This document shows, piece by piece, positions 1 to 12,239 of a stretch of DNA of 64,000 nt. The DNA is from Lonicera japonica (Eukaryota; Streptophyta; Magnoliopsida; Dipsacales; Caprifoliaceae), in NCBI GenBank assembly GCA_021464415.1, contig CM038466.1, positions 50,653,356-50,717,355 of the forward strand, read 5' to 3'. Numbering within the stretch: position 1 is the stretch's first letter; every line of letters begins with the position of its first letter. Below the pieces are notes generated by a model. It was not told the DNA's origin and made no database searches. It saw nothing but the letters and a program-made list of their open reading frames with translations. A program made the translations under genes and the position numbers.

Positions 1-300
1 AAAATATTCACTCAGTTTTCCGTTACCGAGTTGCAGGCCCCTACACTCGGTTATGGGCCATTGAGTATGGTTGTTTATGTGCATGGTTCAAGAAGACTCA
101 CTTGATTCTTAATTGAGGGATGAGTAGCTAGGAATAGTACTCAGTTGACAGTAACCAAATGAAAGTCCTACGTTTGCCAAATAAATTGGACATACTCGGT
201 TCCACGTAACCGAGCACATGCAATCTACCTCAGTTACCAAGAGTGGGAATGTTACCGAAAGATTTGTGCAGTGCCAATATCACCACCCATTATAAATCTT
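1..300. other. Unassigned repeat-like segment at window start
   Basis: No coding region is visible. A short motif, CTCGGTTA or its complement (T)AACCGAG, recurs several times, as does GTTACC, which suggests decayed repeat DNA. The window edge cuts it, so its class cannot be decided. Confidence 0.3.
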
Positions 301-464
301 CTTAACCAATTGATAAAAATATATATGTGATTGGTATTCAAATGCTAATTTATAATATTTTAAATTAGAATCCTAATAGAAATAAAATATAAATTAAGAG
401 TATTTTAAATTTAAAGACTATCAGATTGCTTTAATTCCCTAATTTCAATTAAAACGACTATATA

Positions 465-628
465 GAGTAGGATTAAATGTCTAATTAAAATGTGGTACTT
501 TTTATTTAATAGTTAGCATATAATAAATCTTCTTCACAAACCAAATAAAAGATTAAAATAGAGTACGATTTAATGTTTAATTAACTGTGGTACCTTTTAT
601 TTAATAGTTAGTATATAATAAATATTTT
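465..628. repeat. Imperfect tandem duplication, 96-bp period
   Basis: A block starting at 465 recurs at 561. Both copies have GAGTA(G/C)GATT, a GTGGTACC/T(T)TTTATTTAATAG core and a TATAATAAAT end. The DNA from 300 to 780 is otherwise AT-rich with no gene. Confidence 0.6.
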
Positions 629-779
629 TAACGAAATGATAAAAGTGAAAAACACTTTTAGTGTAAACCAACTTAACGTGATTCACAATTTTATAATTAG
701 TATAGATATAGATATAGATTACTACATATTGTAAATGAAAAAAAAAGGGGAACGTTGGCCTTAATTAGTGGCTCTGTAA

Positions 780-1199
780 AAAAAGGATAAGCATGTACGT
801 GTTTACCTGTGACCAGAGGACGACGAATATATGTACTGGAATGGGCTGCTCAATTTCCTTTTGTAAAATGTCTACCAGCTAATCTCTATAGGCAACAATA
901 AAAACTCAGACTAGTAGCATTTTAATTACTTTGGGTCCTGAAAAAGAAAAACAAAAAAACAATTGGTGCTGCTAGTACTGATTCTTAAAAGCGTAGGCAG
1001 GGTCTTCAGGATTTACTTGTTTTCCTTAGAAAGGAAGATCTCAACTTTTTGTGCATTAGAGTTTGTTAGCTCGACGAAGTCCACAAGTGGTATTCTAATG
1101 CTACAATCGTTCAAGTCAGCAAAACATAATTTTGTCAGAAGAGTTATTATATTCGTATGATAATAACGAAGGAAATGTTAACTTTAATGCTTTTTTTTC
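780..1199. repeat. 3' flank of TNL1, duplicated downstream of TNL2
   Basis: The 3' flank of TNL1 resembles the 3' flank of TNL2 at about 41215-41530: shared stretches include GGATAAGCATGT/GGATGAGCATGT, the TACTTTGGGTCCTGAAAA block and the AGGCAGGNTCTTC block. The duplication that made the two genes therefore extended past the stop codon. The segment probably includes the TNL1 3' UTR; no poly(A) site was fixed. Confidence 0.6.
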
Positions 1200-1857
1200 C
1201 TACTCTAAATAGGAATAGCTATAAATGCTAGAGCTACCTTCGAATTCAATGGAGTCACCAAATAAATCTCCAAACCATCTTGGAACTGTAAGGTTGTTTT
1301 GATAATCCGTTTCAAAACAATCATTGCTGAGGAAGTGGACTCCTGTTTTCACTTGATGTGATGACAAATTATGTCCTGTATTGGAAACGGTCTCCTTTTC
1401 TTCCTGGTCAACCCATATGATGTTGAAACCACACTCCTTCACGTCAAAACTATCACCAGTAACCATGGAAATAATAACTTCATCGCCACTTTCCAACTGA
1501 TTCCCAAACTTCCAATGGCTCAACCATGCCAACTCCTCACCATCTTCTGCTGGAATTCCAAACGACCAAGGCTTGTATATCCAATTAAGATCCTTGGTCT
1601 TATTACTGATCTTTGTAAATATTGGAGGAGGAAACCATGTTTCCTTGCGGTTGGAAAGTGCATACACGCAGCACACATTCAGGCCCTCGATCCAAAGATT
1701 GGGATATGAAGGGATAATAAAGGATATTGAAGACCCCCTATTTAATTCATTGCACCAGCTAGGAGCTTTTGTCTTGGGAAGAAATGTGCTAAATATACCA
1801 AATTCATACAATCCCTGTAAAGAAATGAATCATAAACAAACTAGATTGCAAACATAC

Positions 1858-1902
<45 letters not shown>

Positions 1903-4900
1903 ACACCTGAATGGGAAGGTCCTTAGTTGGATACTCCAGAGGTTGGGGAATATCACACCAATACCTGAAAGGAAATGCAAGCCTCACCACTAGGTTTCCT
2001 ATCAATTCCAAGTTCAACAAGCCCAAATTGTTGAGCGTTTCTCTTTCAACTTTTACTATGTGGCTTAACTTGAACATTCCCTCATGCTCTAATAGATTTG
2101 TAAAGCCTGTAGAAGAAAGTGCCGGTCTTGTTTCTAAATTTGGTTGATTGTACATAATTCTTTTCACTGATGTACTTCCTAGCATGCTCAAGCGTTTTAC
2201 ATTTGTTACACGAACATACTGAAGTCTTTGACAATGATCTAATCGCAGAACCTTAAGCCCCTTGATCCTATTGATGCAATCTGGCACTTTATGAAGAAGA
2301 TTTCGGCTTAAATTTAACTCATGCAATGAGACTAGGTTATAGAGATCCGCGGGGAAAGAATCATTTGACAAATTGCAGTTTTCAAGACTCAGGTTTACTA
2401 AAGAGCGTGGTAAAGAAGCCCAAAAACTTTCGACACTTTTCCTCGGTTTTGATAGCCATGGCAAATACAATGCATCCCATAATTTGAACCCTCTAGCGGC
2501 ATTGGGTAATAGGGGGTTTATAGCAAGCCCATCAGCTTTAAACTCTTTCAATGACTCCACATTCTTCAGATCTGCTAGAAACTCACTAATATTTGAGCAA
2601 CCGGCAATTATTAAGGTTTCCAGAAATTTGAGATTGTCAATGTTTGGAAACTTCCTCAGATTTTTGCAGTCTTCAAGATTCAGTACAAGAAGTCCCTCAA
2701 GGCTGCCAATCGATTGACAAACCTCAACCAGTCCTATACAACCTTTAAGGATCAGCTTCTCAAGATTAGGAAGTCCAAAAAAGTCGGGTGTTCTAGCAAG
2801 TTGCAGAGAATGACTGAGATTGAGGATTTTTAATGATCCAAGAACCTATGAAGGGAAAAGATAAATAGGCTACTAATGTTACATGCGAACACATACGTTT
2901 GCATATATTAATATATAATATATAATCACACAAAATCCTAAAAAGAATAAAACATTTGAATACATACCATGGTGCCTGTCCAAACTTGCTTCAACTTGCT
3001 ATAACTCAAGTCGAGAGAAACAAGGTTTCCTATGGGTAAGTCCATAGGTAGAGATTTTAAATGAAACTCATACCAACACAACCATCTTAAACTTTGAGGA
3101 AAATTCTCATAACATCCTGTGAGTTGTACATAATTAAGCTGAAGAAATTTTAAGTTGTCCATTCTTGCAAACCCCTCAGTTGTCAACTTTACTTTATTTG
3201 GAGATCTAAGAGAGATGTCCATTGATTGCCACGATAAAAAGTTCAAATAATGCCGCTTCAATGAATTCGCCTTGTTGGACAACAATGGTTCATCAACAAA
3301 TTCTTCGTATCGCCGTTTTTTTGTGTTCTTATCCTTAAAACATGATCGATCATCATCCTTCAACATATGTATGTCAAGAATAAGACCTTCAATTGTTTTT
3401 GTACCCTAACATGAAGATAAGAGAAGGAAGAACATCATATACAATATTTATGAACATACAAAGAAGGGGAAAAACATATGTATATCAATAGAAGTATGTT
3501 ACCTACCTTTTTCTCTTTTAACACAATAATGGAATCCTTATGACGCCATAATCTACTACGTCTCCCAGGCTCTTGTGGTGATTCTTGATCAACTATTTGT
3601 CTTCCCATCTCCTGAATCAATTGGTGCATCATTAACTTGTTGTCTTCATCAATAGTTACGAGACATCTATCAACGAGATTTTCAATCCCCACTCTTGCGA
3701 AAAAACCACACCCATCTAATATTGAAACCGTGTCAGATATCTCATTTCCAACAAAGAAACATGCAGTATGAAGGAATAAGTTTTTGTCGTGCTCATCTTG
3801 TAAGGATTCGTAGCTTAATTTAAGTTGCCTTACGATTTGAGCATCAGGAATTTCTTCTAATTTTTCTAATGCACTTCTCCACACATCTATACTCTTTCCT
3901 GATAAAGAAGAACCCAAAATTTCATGAGCCAATGGAATCCCTCCACAACGATATACTACCTTATTTGACAGTTCTTCGTAACCATCAACGGGATGGTTTT
4001 GCCCAAAGGCATGCCAACAAAAGAGCTCCATTGAATCTTTATCGCCTAATTTTTCAACTGTATGCATTTTATGAACTTGATGAGCTTTTAACAACCATTT
4101 ATGTCTAGTTGTTATTATGATCTTACTTCCTGGATAAAACTCTCGTGTTCCAAGTAATGCATCTAATTGTTTCACTTCGCTAACATCATCTAAAACAAGA
4201 AGAACTCTTTTACAACAAATGGCTTCTTCAATCGCTACAATACTTTCGTCAACATTGAACATGTCTTCTTTCTTCCGTTTCAGAACATTTGAAAGAAGAT
4301 GTTGTTGTAAGTGAACTAAGCCATTGGGTTGTTCAGATTTCTCTCTAATCGATGCAACAAAGGCGCTACTTTCAAATGCTTGATAGCACAAGTTATATAC
4401 AAATTTTGCTATAGTTGTCTTTCCAATTCCACCCATCCCACAGATGATGAATATTTTAACATCTGTGGAGCTATCTTGTACCCACAAATTCACATTGTTG
4501 GCTTGAGAATGTATTCCAACGAGGTGGCGGCCAACATGTAACACTCTCCGACTAACTTTATCTTTGACCACTCTAACAATTTTCTGGATAAATTTCGCCT
4601 CGTATCTGAATAGAAAATCATAAAAATAATAAATTATTAATTACATTTTGTGTAAAAATAATAAAATATCTCATGCAAATAGCAAGAAAAAAAACCATAT
4701 CATTGAATTTTTTTTTAACAAGAACATATCATTTTTCTTAAAGGGAGGTCTAATTAAGTATCTCCCTTTACTACCAAAAAAAAATAAAAAAATCCACTCC
4801 AAACCCCCTTTGGTGAGACTTGAAGCTAGCAGAAATCTGAGTGGCTGCCTTGCCAACTAGGCTATCACAATTGCTCTCGATAAGAACATACCATTGACTT

Positions 4901-6064
4901 GTTTAGCTTCTAAATTATCGTACTTGTTTCAGAATCAATTTAAAGATATACAATACATAGAGATTAGATAAGTTATTTGACTGTTTCAGGAAAAAAAATT
5001 TGATTTCTTAAGTTTTAAACATGAACAGAGCTATATGATTCTTATGTTCACCAGCAGGGCAATTATGTTACCAGCACACTTCTAGGAGCATGAGGTTAGC
5101 TTGATTGGAAAACGCACCTTTCCGAGCTCGAGCTCGAGCTCATGAGCAAAGAGAGAAATTTTACTAAACGGGGGCAATTTTACAAATATCTTTTTTCCTA
5201 ATTAAGGGGTGCAAAAGTTGTATTAGTAGTATATTTCTCAAATTAAAAGAAAGGGGGCTCAAAATAGATACTATAATTTTTCAAATTTTGTATAGGTAAA
5301 TCAGTAGTAAAGCACACAAATTTTAAAATCAAAGTGGGGGCAATTTGCCCCCTGCTTGCATTAGCTCCAACCGTGGCCGGGCTTACCAGGTTTTAATCTC
5401 ACCCACAATATTATTGTTTAGGCTACATCACCTCCCTTCTTAGCTATTGGTAGATCGGCAACAGCAAGAAACTAAGACCCCCATTTTAATTTTTTTTTTT
5501 TTTTAAAATAATAATATTGTAGGACACTTACCGATCAGCTTGATTATGTAACACCATTCCAGTTAAATTTGCGACTTCTGTAAGTGCTACCTTCCAACCT
5601 TTTAGCTTTTCCATCCATTCTTTTTTCATTCCAAGATCTCTTTCATTGTCTACGAATTCCTCTTCATAGCTAGCAAATGCCTCTCCGATGCTCCCTGTTT
5701 GCTTTCTAACGTCCGATGGATCCACATCATAGAAGACCGGCAAAACTTCATGCCCGCGGGTCCTACTCCACTCGAGAATCATCACAATTTCGTCAAGGCA
5801 CCATTTGGAAGACGCATAGTTCTTCGAGAACACTATAATTGAAATCCTTGATCCATGTATTGCTTTCTGTAATTCTAGCTCTAGCCTTTTTCCCCTCTCT
5901 ATCTCATCGTCATCTCTAAATGTACGAAGTCCAGCTTGAAGTAGTGCTGTATAGAGGTGATCAGTAAAGGTTTTGCGAGTATCCTCGCCTCTAAAACTCA
6001 AAAACACATGATAATTGTATCTAAAAGCTGTAGAGCTAGCTTCTTGGGCTCTGACAATAGCCAT
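1200..6064 (-). CDS. TNL1: TIR-NB-LRR-C-JID disease-resistance protein, intact
   Basis: Intracellular immune receptor of the TNL class. Five exons on the minus strand: 6064-5532, 4605-3507, 3405-2968, 2845-1907 and 1814-1200, all with GT/AG borders and matching phases, giving 1207 residues. Exon 1 is the TIR domain (FLSFRGEDTRKTF at 21-33; candidate NADase Glu92 in WCLDEI). Exon 2 is NB-ARC: P-loop GMGGIGKTT 234-242, kinase-2 LVLDD 314-318, GSKIIITTR 337-345, GIPLA 400-404, and MHQ (504-506) where most family members have MHD. Exons 3 and 4 (545-1003) are leucine-rich repeats; exon 5 (1004-1207) has the post-LRR C-JID pattern (PSWCNELNRGSSISF, ECGFNIIWVD). The start is the first ATG before the TIR. 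No frameshift or stop was found. Family knowledge: the TIR hydrolyses NAD+ after effector recognition and signals through EDS1. The ligand is unknown. Confidence 0.95.
1863..1900. repeat. (GA)n microsatellite at the intron 4 donor of TNL1
   Basis: About 18 GA units on the plus strand, so a CT tract in the transcript, starting within a few bases of the intron 4 5' splice site (exon ends at 1907, donor GTGTCC). The intron is only 92 bp and is largely this tract. The same intron in TNL2 holds CT plus poly-C. Confidence 0.9.
4735..4870 (-). mobile_element. Possible tRNA-derived SINE in intron 1 of TNL1
   Basis: Read on the minus strand, the segment has an A-box-like TAGCCTAGTTGGCAAGG and, about 30 bases on, a B-box-like CTTCAAGTCTCACC, as in tRNA-derived SINE heads, then a body ending near GGAGATACTTAATTAG. 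It is absent from the shorter intron 1 of TNL2 (446 against 926 bp). A degraded relative may lie at about 9720-9800. No target duplication was resolved. Confidence 0.45.
5165..5400. repeat. Ancestral repeat in intron 1 shared by both TNL genes
   Basis: This intronic block, including GGGGCAATTTTACAAATATC and GGGGCAATTTGCCCCCTGC, is present in the same intron of TNL2 at about 45033-45240. It therefore predates the gene duplication. The class is unknown; it resembles decayed retroelement sequence. Confidence 0.6.
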
Positions 6065-6330
6065 TGAATTAATAGGTATTGTTTTTGGAGAGGAATGTTT
6101 GAGGGATTAATCATACAGTGAAGGCACCATGTCACTCACATATAAAGGATGTGTTAAAGATGAATAGATGATAAAGGGAGGAGACTTTTTTGGCCTATTT
6201 TCCACAGTGGTATATTATTTATTTTTGTCTTTGTCATGCATGACTACGACTATCTAGCTTCTCCTAATTAATTTTATACGACTGGAATATAAATTATTAT
6301 TTAGCCCTAATCATACAATGAATCCCATTA
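6065..6330 (-). promoter_or_regulatory. Upstream region of TNL1 (putative promoter)
   Basis: The first about 260 bases before the TNL1 ATG align with the upstream region of TNL2 (45906-46170): the 5' UTR-like GAGGNATTAATC block, then the GACTTTTTTGG(C/T)CTATTTTCCA block. A TATA-like TTTATATGTG on the minus strand lies near 6140, about 80 bases before the ATG. The 150-bp block is single here but duplicated in TNL2. The core-promoter call is an inference. Confidence 0.45.
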
Positions 6331-6519
6331 GTTGTTGCAATTTTGTATACCTTTTTATACAATATGGTAGCATGATACAAAACTACATTTATCAATGGGT
6401 TATTATCTTGACTTTTTTACAGGAACATTTTCTCTTATAGTGTTTAAACTCAATATTATTAGACCACCTGCACAAGCGATGTGTATGCTTCCGTATGTGT
6501 ACAATTAATGGGGAAATCT

Positions 6520-7187
6520 TAATAATTGTTAGAGACAGTCTAATGGCTAACTATGAATGTCAATTCAATTGTATAGGGTTAAGGGTTTGATTCTCATTGT
6601 TTGCAATTTTTTTAATTTTTTTATGAAAAACGGAATAACAACAGTAAAATAAGCATTTCAAAAGTTTGACATAGCTTCAATAAGGATTGAAGCAGGTCTT
6701 GACTTTATAGTATAGATAGAGTGGCAATGACCCTAATTGTGGCTCGGTAATTTGAGGGGGTTTGTCAATTGTTGGCAAGCTACATCTTCGATTTAAATCG
6801 TGTTACACATGTTAAATAATACAGACCACATGCGCACATGATGGGTGCGTGTGATACTTGCATGTATTTAATTTTAGGAGAAAGGTTTACCAAAAGTGAA
6901 AGATGGACTAGTAATTGTTACAAGTGTAGACTGGTTAAGGGTGCCGGAAGAAAATAAACATTTTAAACATACAACACAATTTCACTGATGGTGTAATTAT
7001 GGATATGGTGTTAGAGAGGATGGAAAAAACCTTTATAATGAAAGATCATCTCCATCCAATTTCATATGGTGTTAGAGAGGATACAAAAAAATCTTTATAA
7101 TGAAAATCATCTCCACCCAATTTTATCAAAAGATTGGATTTAAAAGCAAGTGAGACGATCGTCTAAAATTCGTTAGGCTGAAAATGA

Positions 7188-7221
<34 letters not shown>

Positions 7222-7830
7222 GTATATATTTTCATTACATTTACTTCCATAACGAATTTTTTAGTGAAAATTTGTGAAGATGATCTACTCAATAAAATCA
7301 TCCGTTTATCCTTGAAGATGATCTATGTTCAGGTTTTATGACAAAATTTATCGCTCATCAGTCAAAGTTGGTAGTCTTTTTAGTTTTTTTTTGTTAAAGA
7401 GACAGCCTTCATGTTTAGAAGTTTGATATATATATATATAGATGTAAAACAAATAATCTTTTACACTTAAAATAAATTTTTCTCAAATTATAATTCAATA
7501 ATCTGTTCGTTGGATTTGATAATTATTATATGCGGACGATGCATGCGAAAAATTACATTAATCGGACATCCTGGAGTCCCAAATCACAATCATGCTTTAA
7601 GTTAAATTACGTGCCTTATACATTAAAAACAATTAAAAAAAAATGCTTCAACTTAAATTATGTGCCTTACAAATTAAAACATAAAAAACAAGTTGAGCAA
7701 AGTGATTGAATAGTTACAAATAAAAATATGATTGCACGCCTGATAAATATAATACAAATATTTTATGCATGGTTAAATTAATAAATTAATAATCTGAACA
7801 AAAGTTATGACTAAGCGTAAAACTTGTTCA
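6520..7830. repeat. Distal upstream block of TNL1, paralogous to 61.5-63.2 kb
   Basis: Non-coding. It aligns in order with 61545-63184: for example AATTGTGGCTC(G/A)GTAATTT followed by GGGGGTTTGTCAA, then the ACATC(A/T)(C/T)CATCAA-type and GATGATCTACTCA segments, and AATTATGTGCCTTA near the end. It contains TA and TATG microsatellites near 7188-7225 and 7985-8008. It is part of the segmental duplication that spread the TNL cluster. Confidence 0.65.
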
Positions 7831-8027
7831 CTACACCGGCATAACTTTGCTCATATACAAAATAAGGGGTAATGGTTTTTGAAACTTAAAAATGTATAAT
7901 GAATAAAGAATTGTGTTGCTCATATTTAAGATTTTTTTTTTTTTAAATAGTTGATAATATTTTTGACACAAGTTACCACCTATCATATATATATATATAT
8001 ATATATTGGGCTCTTGCTTCCTGCAAT

Positions 8028-8330
8028 TTATTGTCCTCCTTTATGCACCACTGATGTAGACCCAGGCATTGCCCTTTTGGAATATTTCCAAAACTGTGCA
8101 TATTGTCCTTGGTGAGTGCCATTAATTATGGTTTTGGCTGTTCTTTTTCTATATACTTTAGACTTACTCAAACCAATTGTATGATCTAACTTAACAGTTT
8201 CCCTAATTGTATCAATGAAGAGGTAATTCGAAGCAGTGAAGTTTGGGTATATGAATCGTATTGAAGAAAAACCAGAGACAAGGGTGAAGGACAAGGATAC
8301 AACAAGAAAGAAAAACAATGATGCCATGTA
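8028..8330 (-). pseudogene. Fragment resembling the start of a lectin receptor-like kinase
   Basis: From an ATG at 8330 the minus strand encodes a signal-peptide-like stretch (MASLFFFLVVSLSFTLVSG), then FIYPNFTASNYLFIDT, which resembles the mature N-terminus of G-type lectin S-receptor-like kinases. After about 45 residues the resemblance ends; the frame runs to a stop at 8028 without lectin, transmembrane or kinase segments. The adjacent MITE on the 5' side adds spurious upstream codons. Best read as a broken gene start. The family call is from motif memory only. Confidence 0.35.
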
Positions 8331-8381
8331 GAGTAAAGATAGGGGAAAAAAGAAGAAGAATAATAGGTTGCAAAGAAATAA

Positions 8382-8703
8382 GGCTTCATTTGATTTACGG
8401 ATTTGAGCTCTCAAGAAAAGGAAAGTATTTCATTTTTTTTATTTGGTAAGCACAAATTCTAGAAATACTTTTCTAGCAGAGGGAAAAGTAGGGGTAAAGT
8501 CATTCATCTCAAAACCATTGGGATTGATTTTCCCTTGCGATTTCCTAGCATTTATTACAAAATTTTTGAACATAGATACCCCTACCTAAATAGTTTTCAT
8601 GCTTTACGAAACACAAGAAAAAAAACTTGACAGAAATTTTAGTTTCCCACCTCCATGAAAAAGACAAAGGAATTAATTTTCTTTCCGTGAACCAAACGAG
8701 GCC
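8382..8703. mobile_element. Tourist-like MITE
   Basis: The left end GGCTTCATTTGATTTACGGA is the inverted repeat of the right end (complement GGCCTCGTTTGGTTCACGG). Flanking triplets are TAA and TTA(A), consistent with the 3-bp TWA target of PIF/Harbinger elements. It is 322 bp and non-coding. Its right terminus matches the left terminus of the MITE at 49708. Confidence 0.65.
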
Positions 8704-9129
8704 TTAAGTATTTCGAGGGTAGAATTAGTCTAATCTGGCTTTACCCATATTTCTTTTCTCCAAACTTGATTGTGGGTTCCAGAGTTGACTTATTAATCTC
8801 TCTCTCTAGCTCTATCTATCTCAATGTCTCTGTAGCTCCTGTCACAATTGATACCGAATTGCTGGACCAAGTAGATGTAAGATTGTGTTTAGTGCTAACA
8901 TCAGCTGGGAACCTGGGGGGCAAATGGCAATTGTTTAATGCAGGTCTGACCTCGTTGTGCGTTTATTGAAGCCAAGAATATTGAAACATCATGCTCGAAT
9001 ACATTTATGTGTTTGTTTATTGACAACCGTTTACTTTCCATTTGCACATTCACATGATCACCAACCATATTTATTTTCAAGTTATATTCTTTTGATTCAA
9101 AGAAGACAGCTAATGCAATAAATAAACAA

Positions 9130-9314
9130 AGGAAATAATAAACAAGAGAGTTTCGCTGAGGCAAAACATCAAACAGTTGGCGTGCACCTGCTAGTCTATT
9201 CGTACCACAACCACCAAGCGCCGAAAATGCAGAGCTTTCCGGGTAATAGTGGATTGGACATTGATATGGATGACAATGGAGAGATTTGGCTTTGGAGCTC
9301 TTTGCAAAATGCAA
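9130..9314 (-). pseudogene. Short PPR-like gene fragment
   Basis: The minus strand encodes LAGARQLFDVLPQRNSLVYY, the typical end and start of pentatricopeptide repeats (GARQLFD-MPQRN-V-Y), preceded by a partial repeat. Only about 50 residues are recognisable, with no neighbouring repeats and no start. PPR proteins bind organellar RNA, but this piece is far too short to work. It may be a captured or decayed fragment. Confidence 0.45.
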
Positions 9315-9319
9315 TCTGT

Positions 9320-11045
9320 TGATTGATTCTGTTGATGAGGGAAATCAGGGGGAGAAAGGAGACAAACAAAGGAAAATGTCTTTTTTTACTCAAAATGGTC
9401 TTGGTGATCATATTGACATATTCTATAATCACTCAACAAAATACCTTGGGATTCGTCACATCATCTAAAATAGAGTTTCCATCCTACGAAATACTTATTT
9501 TGACAAGAGCTCGATTAATCTTATAACAAAGTTACGCTATAATTTATGTAATCATGTAATACATGTCACTAAAAATATCGGATAAAATTACCTAATAAAT
9601 TAACATTACTTTTTTAAAAATCAAGAGCGTAAAATTATTCAAATGTAAAATGATTATCTTATTTTTCCTTTTGGTGAATACACATGGTGGACTTGATTTA
9701 AAAAAAAAAAATTAAATTAAATTAAGTATCTCACTTTTAACAACAAACGAAGAAAATCTTTCGTGAGATTTAAATATGGAATCTTCCTGCTAGGTCTGAG
9801 TTGGTGTATATCCAAATCTTAGGATTTGATTAATAGCTGATAGTTAAGATTAGATTATGCCACTAGTATATTCTTTTTAGTTAATATTGTTAAAATTAAT
9901 TATTTTTGATATTTTAATTATGAAAAATGAAGATGTTGTACATCTACAACGTTTATTTAAAATTGACATAAATTACTTGTGAAAATTTGAATTATTTAAT
10001 TTTAAAACTAAGGTCCAAGTTTCCTAAACCCTTAACATGAAATCCAGTTCACAATTTTCTTAAAGGAAAAACATGTTAGAAATTAACCTGGTTAGATATA
10101 AGTATAACTAATGATCTAGAAAATGAAAATAATCTTGTTCAACTACGTGTAATTGTTGTGGAAGCATGTAAAAATAATTTATTTGATTAATATTGCACAT
10201 GAAAAGAATGTTATTCTATCACTACGGTATTTTCTAATTCTGACAAAAATTAATTAGCACACCAAAAAATAATGTTGATTTAATTATTTACCATTACAAA
10301 TTAGCAAGAGGAATTAGCAATCTATATTCATATAAAAGTGGGTAGTCTCACCAAAAAGGTTGACCAAATTTTTTGCCTAAATTTTTCCTGTACCTTTTTT
10401 TTTTTTTAAAAAAAAAAAAAAAAAGAAGTTTGCATGCATGTGAATTTATTAAAAGCATCCATGGAATAAATGCAGTGCAAAAAGTATAGTGCATGGGTAA
10501 TTGGTCAGGGTTAGTTGAGTATTGTGGCTTTCCAAAAAAAAAATAAAAATTGCTTGTGAATTTCACTAATAATTGTTACAGGAATATGTACAGTCATACA
10601 TGAAAATTCAAATTCTAATATGACTTTTTCTTGCCGGTAGTTTGACTATTAATTGTTACAGTAATTTGAGTATTGTGGCTTTCCATTTTTTTTTTTACTT
10701 TTAATGATATATTGTTATCCGATTTTTATTTTTCTTTACTTTTTTTGATGCATGTTGATTTGATTTTTACAAAAAAAAAAAAATTGTTCATTTATTCATA
10801 AATGTTCTTTAGTGAATTTATTCGTTTTGCAAATTTTTCGGTTTTGGATTCTGTCTTTAAGTATTTTTTTTTTAAAATTTAAATGTTGTTCATATTATCG
10901 TACATTTAATTTTAGTGATTTGATAACTATTTGATTTGCCATAGATTTTTTCTATTGCTAGCAAATGTGAATACTTTATACTTTTCCTTTATATTCATTG
11001 TAATTAATGTGTAATTGATTTTAATCTTAAATGAAATTGTCTACT
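9320..11045. other. AT-rich intergenic DNA, no gene seen
   Basis: Apart from a possible SINE relic at 9720-9800, an A/T homopolymer pair at about 10396-10425 and T-rich tracts, nothing coding or structured was recognised. The open frames here are short and of low complexity. Confidence 0.6.
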
Positions 11046-11046
11046 G

Positions 11047-11640
11047 TAGGATCATGATTTTTATACCTGGGCCTTGGCCCAAGCCTAGTGAACGAGCCAC
11101 GAGCATGTATTGAGGATGGAACTCTTTTGAGCCAATGAGAACGGTTCACAGTCCGATTGAATAATAGGCTGATCATCTAGTGACGAGTTATGGATAAGAG
11201 GTAGTTGAGCTGGAAGATAGACATTGATAAATAACCACTTCTACTAGTGTGAACAAGTTATTAACACATGTAACCTTGGAGTATTGATCAAGTTTACCCT
11301 TTATAGTAATTTCCTAGCTCACCAAACCCTATCCAGATGGTATAAAATATAAATATAACAGAATAAACCCTTAGCAGAGGGAGCAACTTGATAATAAAGA
11401 TAACAAAATACTCTATCTCTCTCTAAAAACTGTATCTCTTTGGCTATTAGAGCCTAGTGAAGAACACAATCACACACTATGGGAGGACATACTGCCGAAT
11501 TGGGAATCAAATCCACCGAGGGAACCTACCCACACAAACAAAAATCCATTGTCTCTACTGCTAATTTACTGTTCATTATCGCCACCTTTGCTGAGTTTGA
11601 TTACTGACTCTACCGATTTGGGCTGCTTCAATCTCCTTTA
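11047..11640 (+). mobile_element. LTR relic related to the LBD-carrying element
   Basis: This moderately GC-richer block has the layout of a Ty3/gypsy LTR end: TATAAAATATAAATA, then CACACACTATGGGAGGACAT and CCACCGAGGGAACCTACC. The last parts align with the R-U5 part of the LTR at 29295-30096 (GGAGGACGTACC, CTACCGGGAGAACCTACC). No second LTR, primer site or target duplication was found, so it is a decayed solo LTR or fragment. The borders are approximate. Confidence 0.45.
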
Positions 11641-11940
11641 GGTTCGGTCATATTTATACCACCCACACTACTAATTTTTTTCCTAAGTAGTTTTAATTTT
11701 CCTATATCCATCCTAAGGCATCTTTAAGTGATTTATTTTTAAAAAATTTAGTGTTGTTTTATTTAATTTAATACATATTATCATGAATTTAATTTAGGAG
11801 TTAAGTTTGGTTTTAATTTATTGTTTTATGTTCATTGTATCTAATTTTTCGACTTTCTACTTGATCATTGCAATGTTCGTTTATTCGATTACTAATTATC
11901 ATTATTTTTTGATATACCGATCCAATATTCTTCTTGTTGT

Positions 11941-11972
11941 GTTACACATGCAATGCACGAGTGATATACTAG
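11941..11972 (+). mobile_element. Helitron-like 3' end
   Basis: The plus strand shows a weak hairpin around ATGCA-ATGCACGAGTG, then GATATACTAG followed by T. Helitrons end in a short hairpin, then CTRR, and insert before T. The matching 5' TC end was not found, so the element's length is unknown. Confidence 0.4.
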
Positions 11973-12239
11973 TTACAATTAAGATTCAACCAGTCCGGAA
12001 AACTAGAAACCCAACACCTTGAACCCTCGATACAACATTCTAAAGATTCATCCGATTAGCCTTCCGAACTCTATGAAGCGCATTAGTAACATCCACCAAC
12101 TCAGCTCCCACACAGAACAAATTAAAACTAGCTTAGAAACCACCAAAAGGACGCCACCTAGTGGTTTCGAGCTATAATATCAACACGAACAACATCTCGG
12201 TTGTCCTTCGTCACCAAAAAACTGCCATTGGGCAAGTGT

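Noticed and set aside
1371..2717. Plus-strand open frames across TNL1 exons 4 and 5
   Set aside because: Shadow frames of the minus-strand TNL exons; the same pattern recurs antisense to TNL2.
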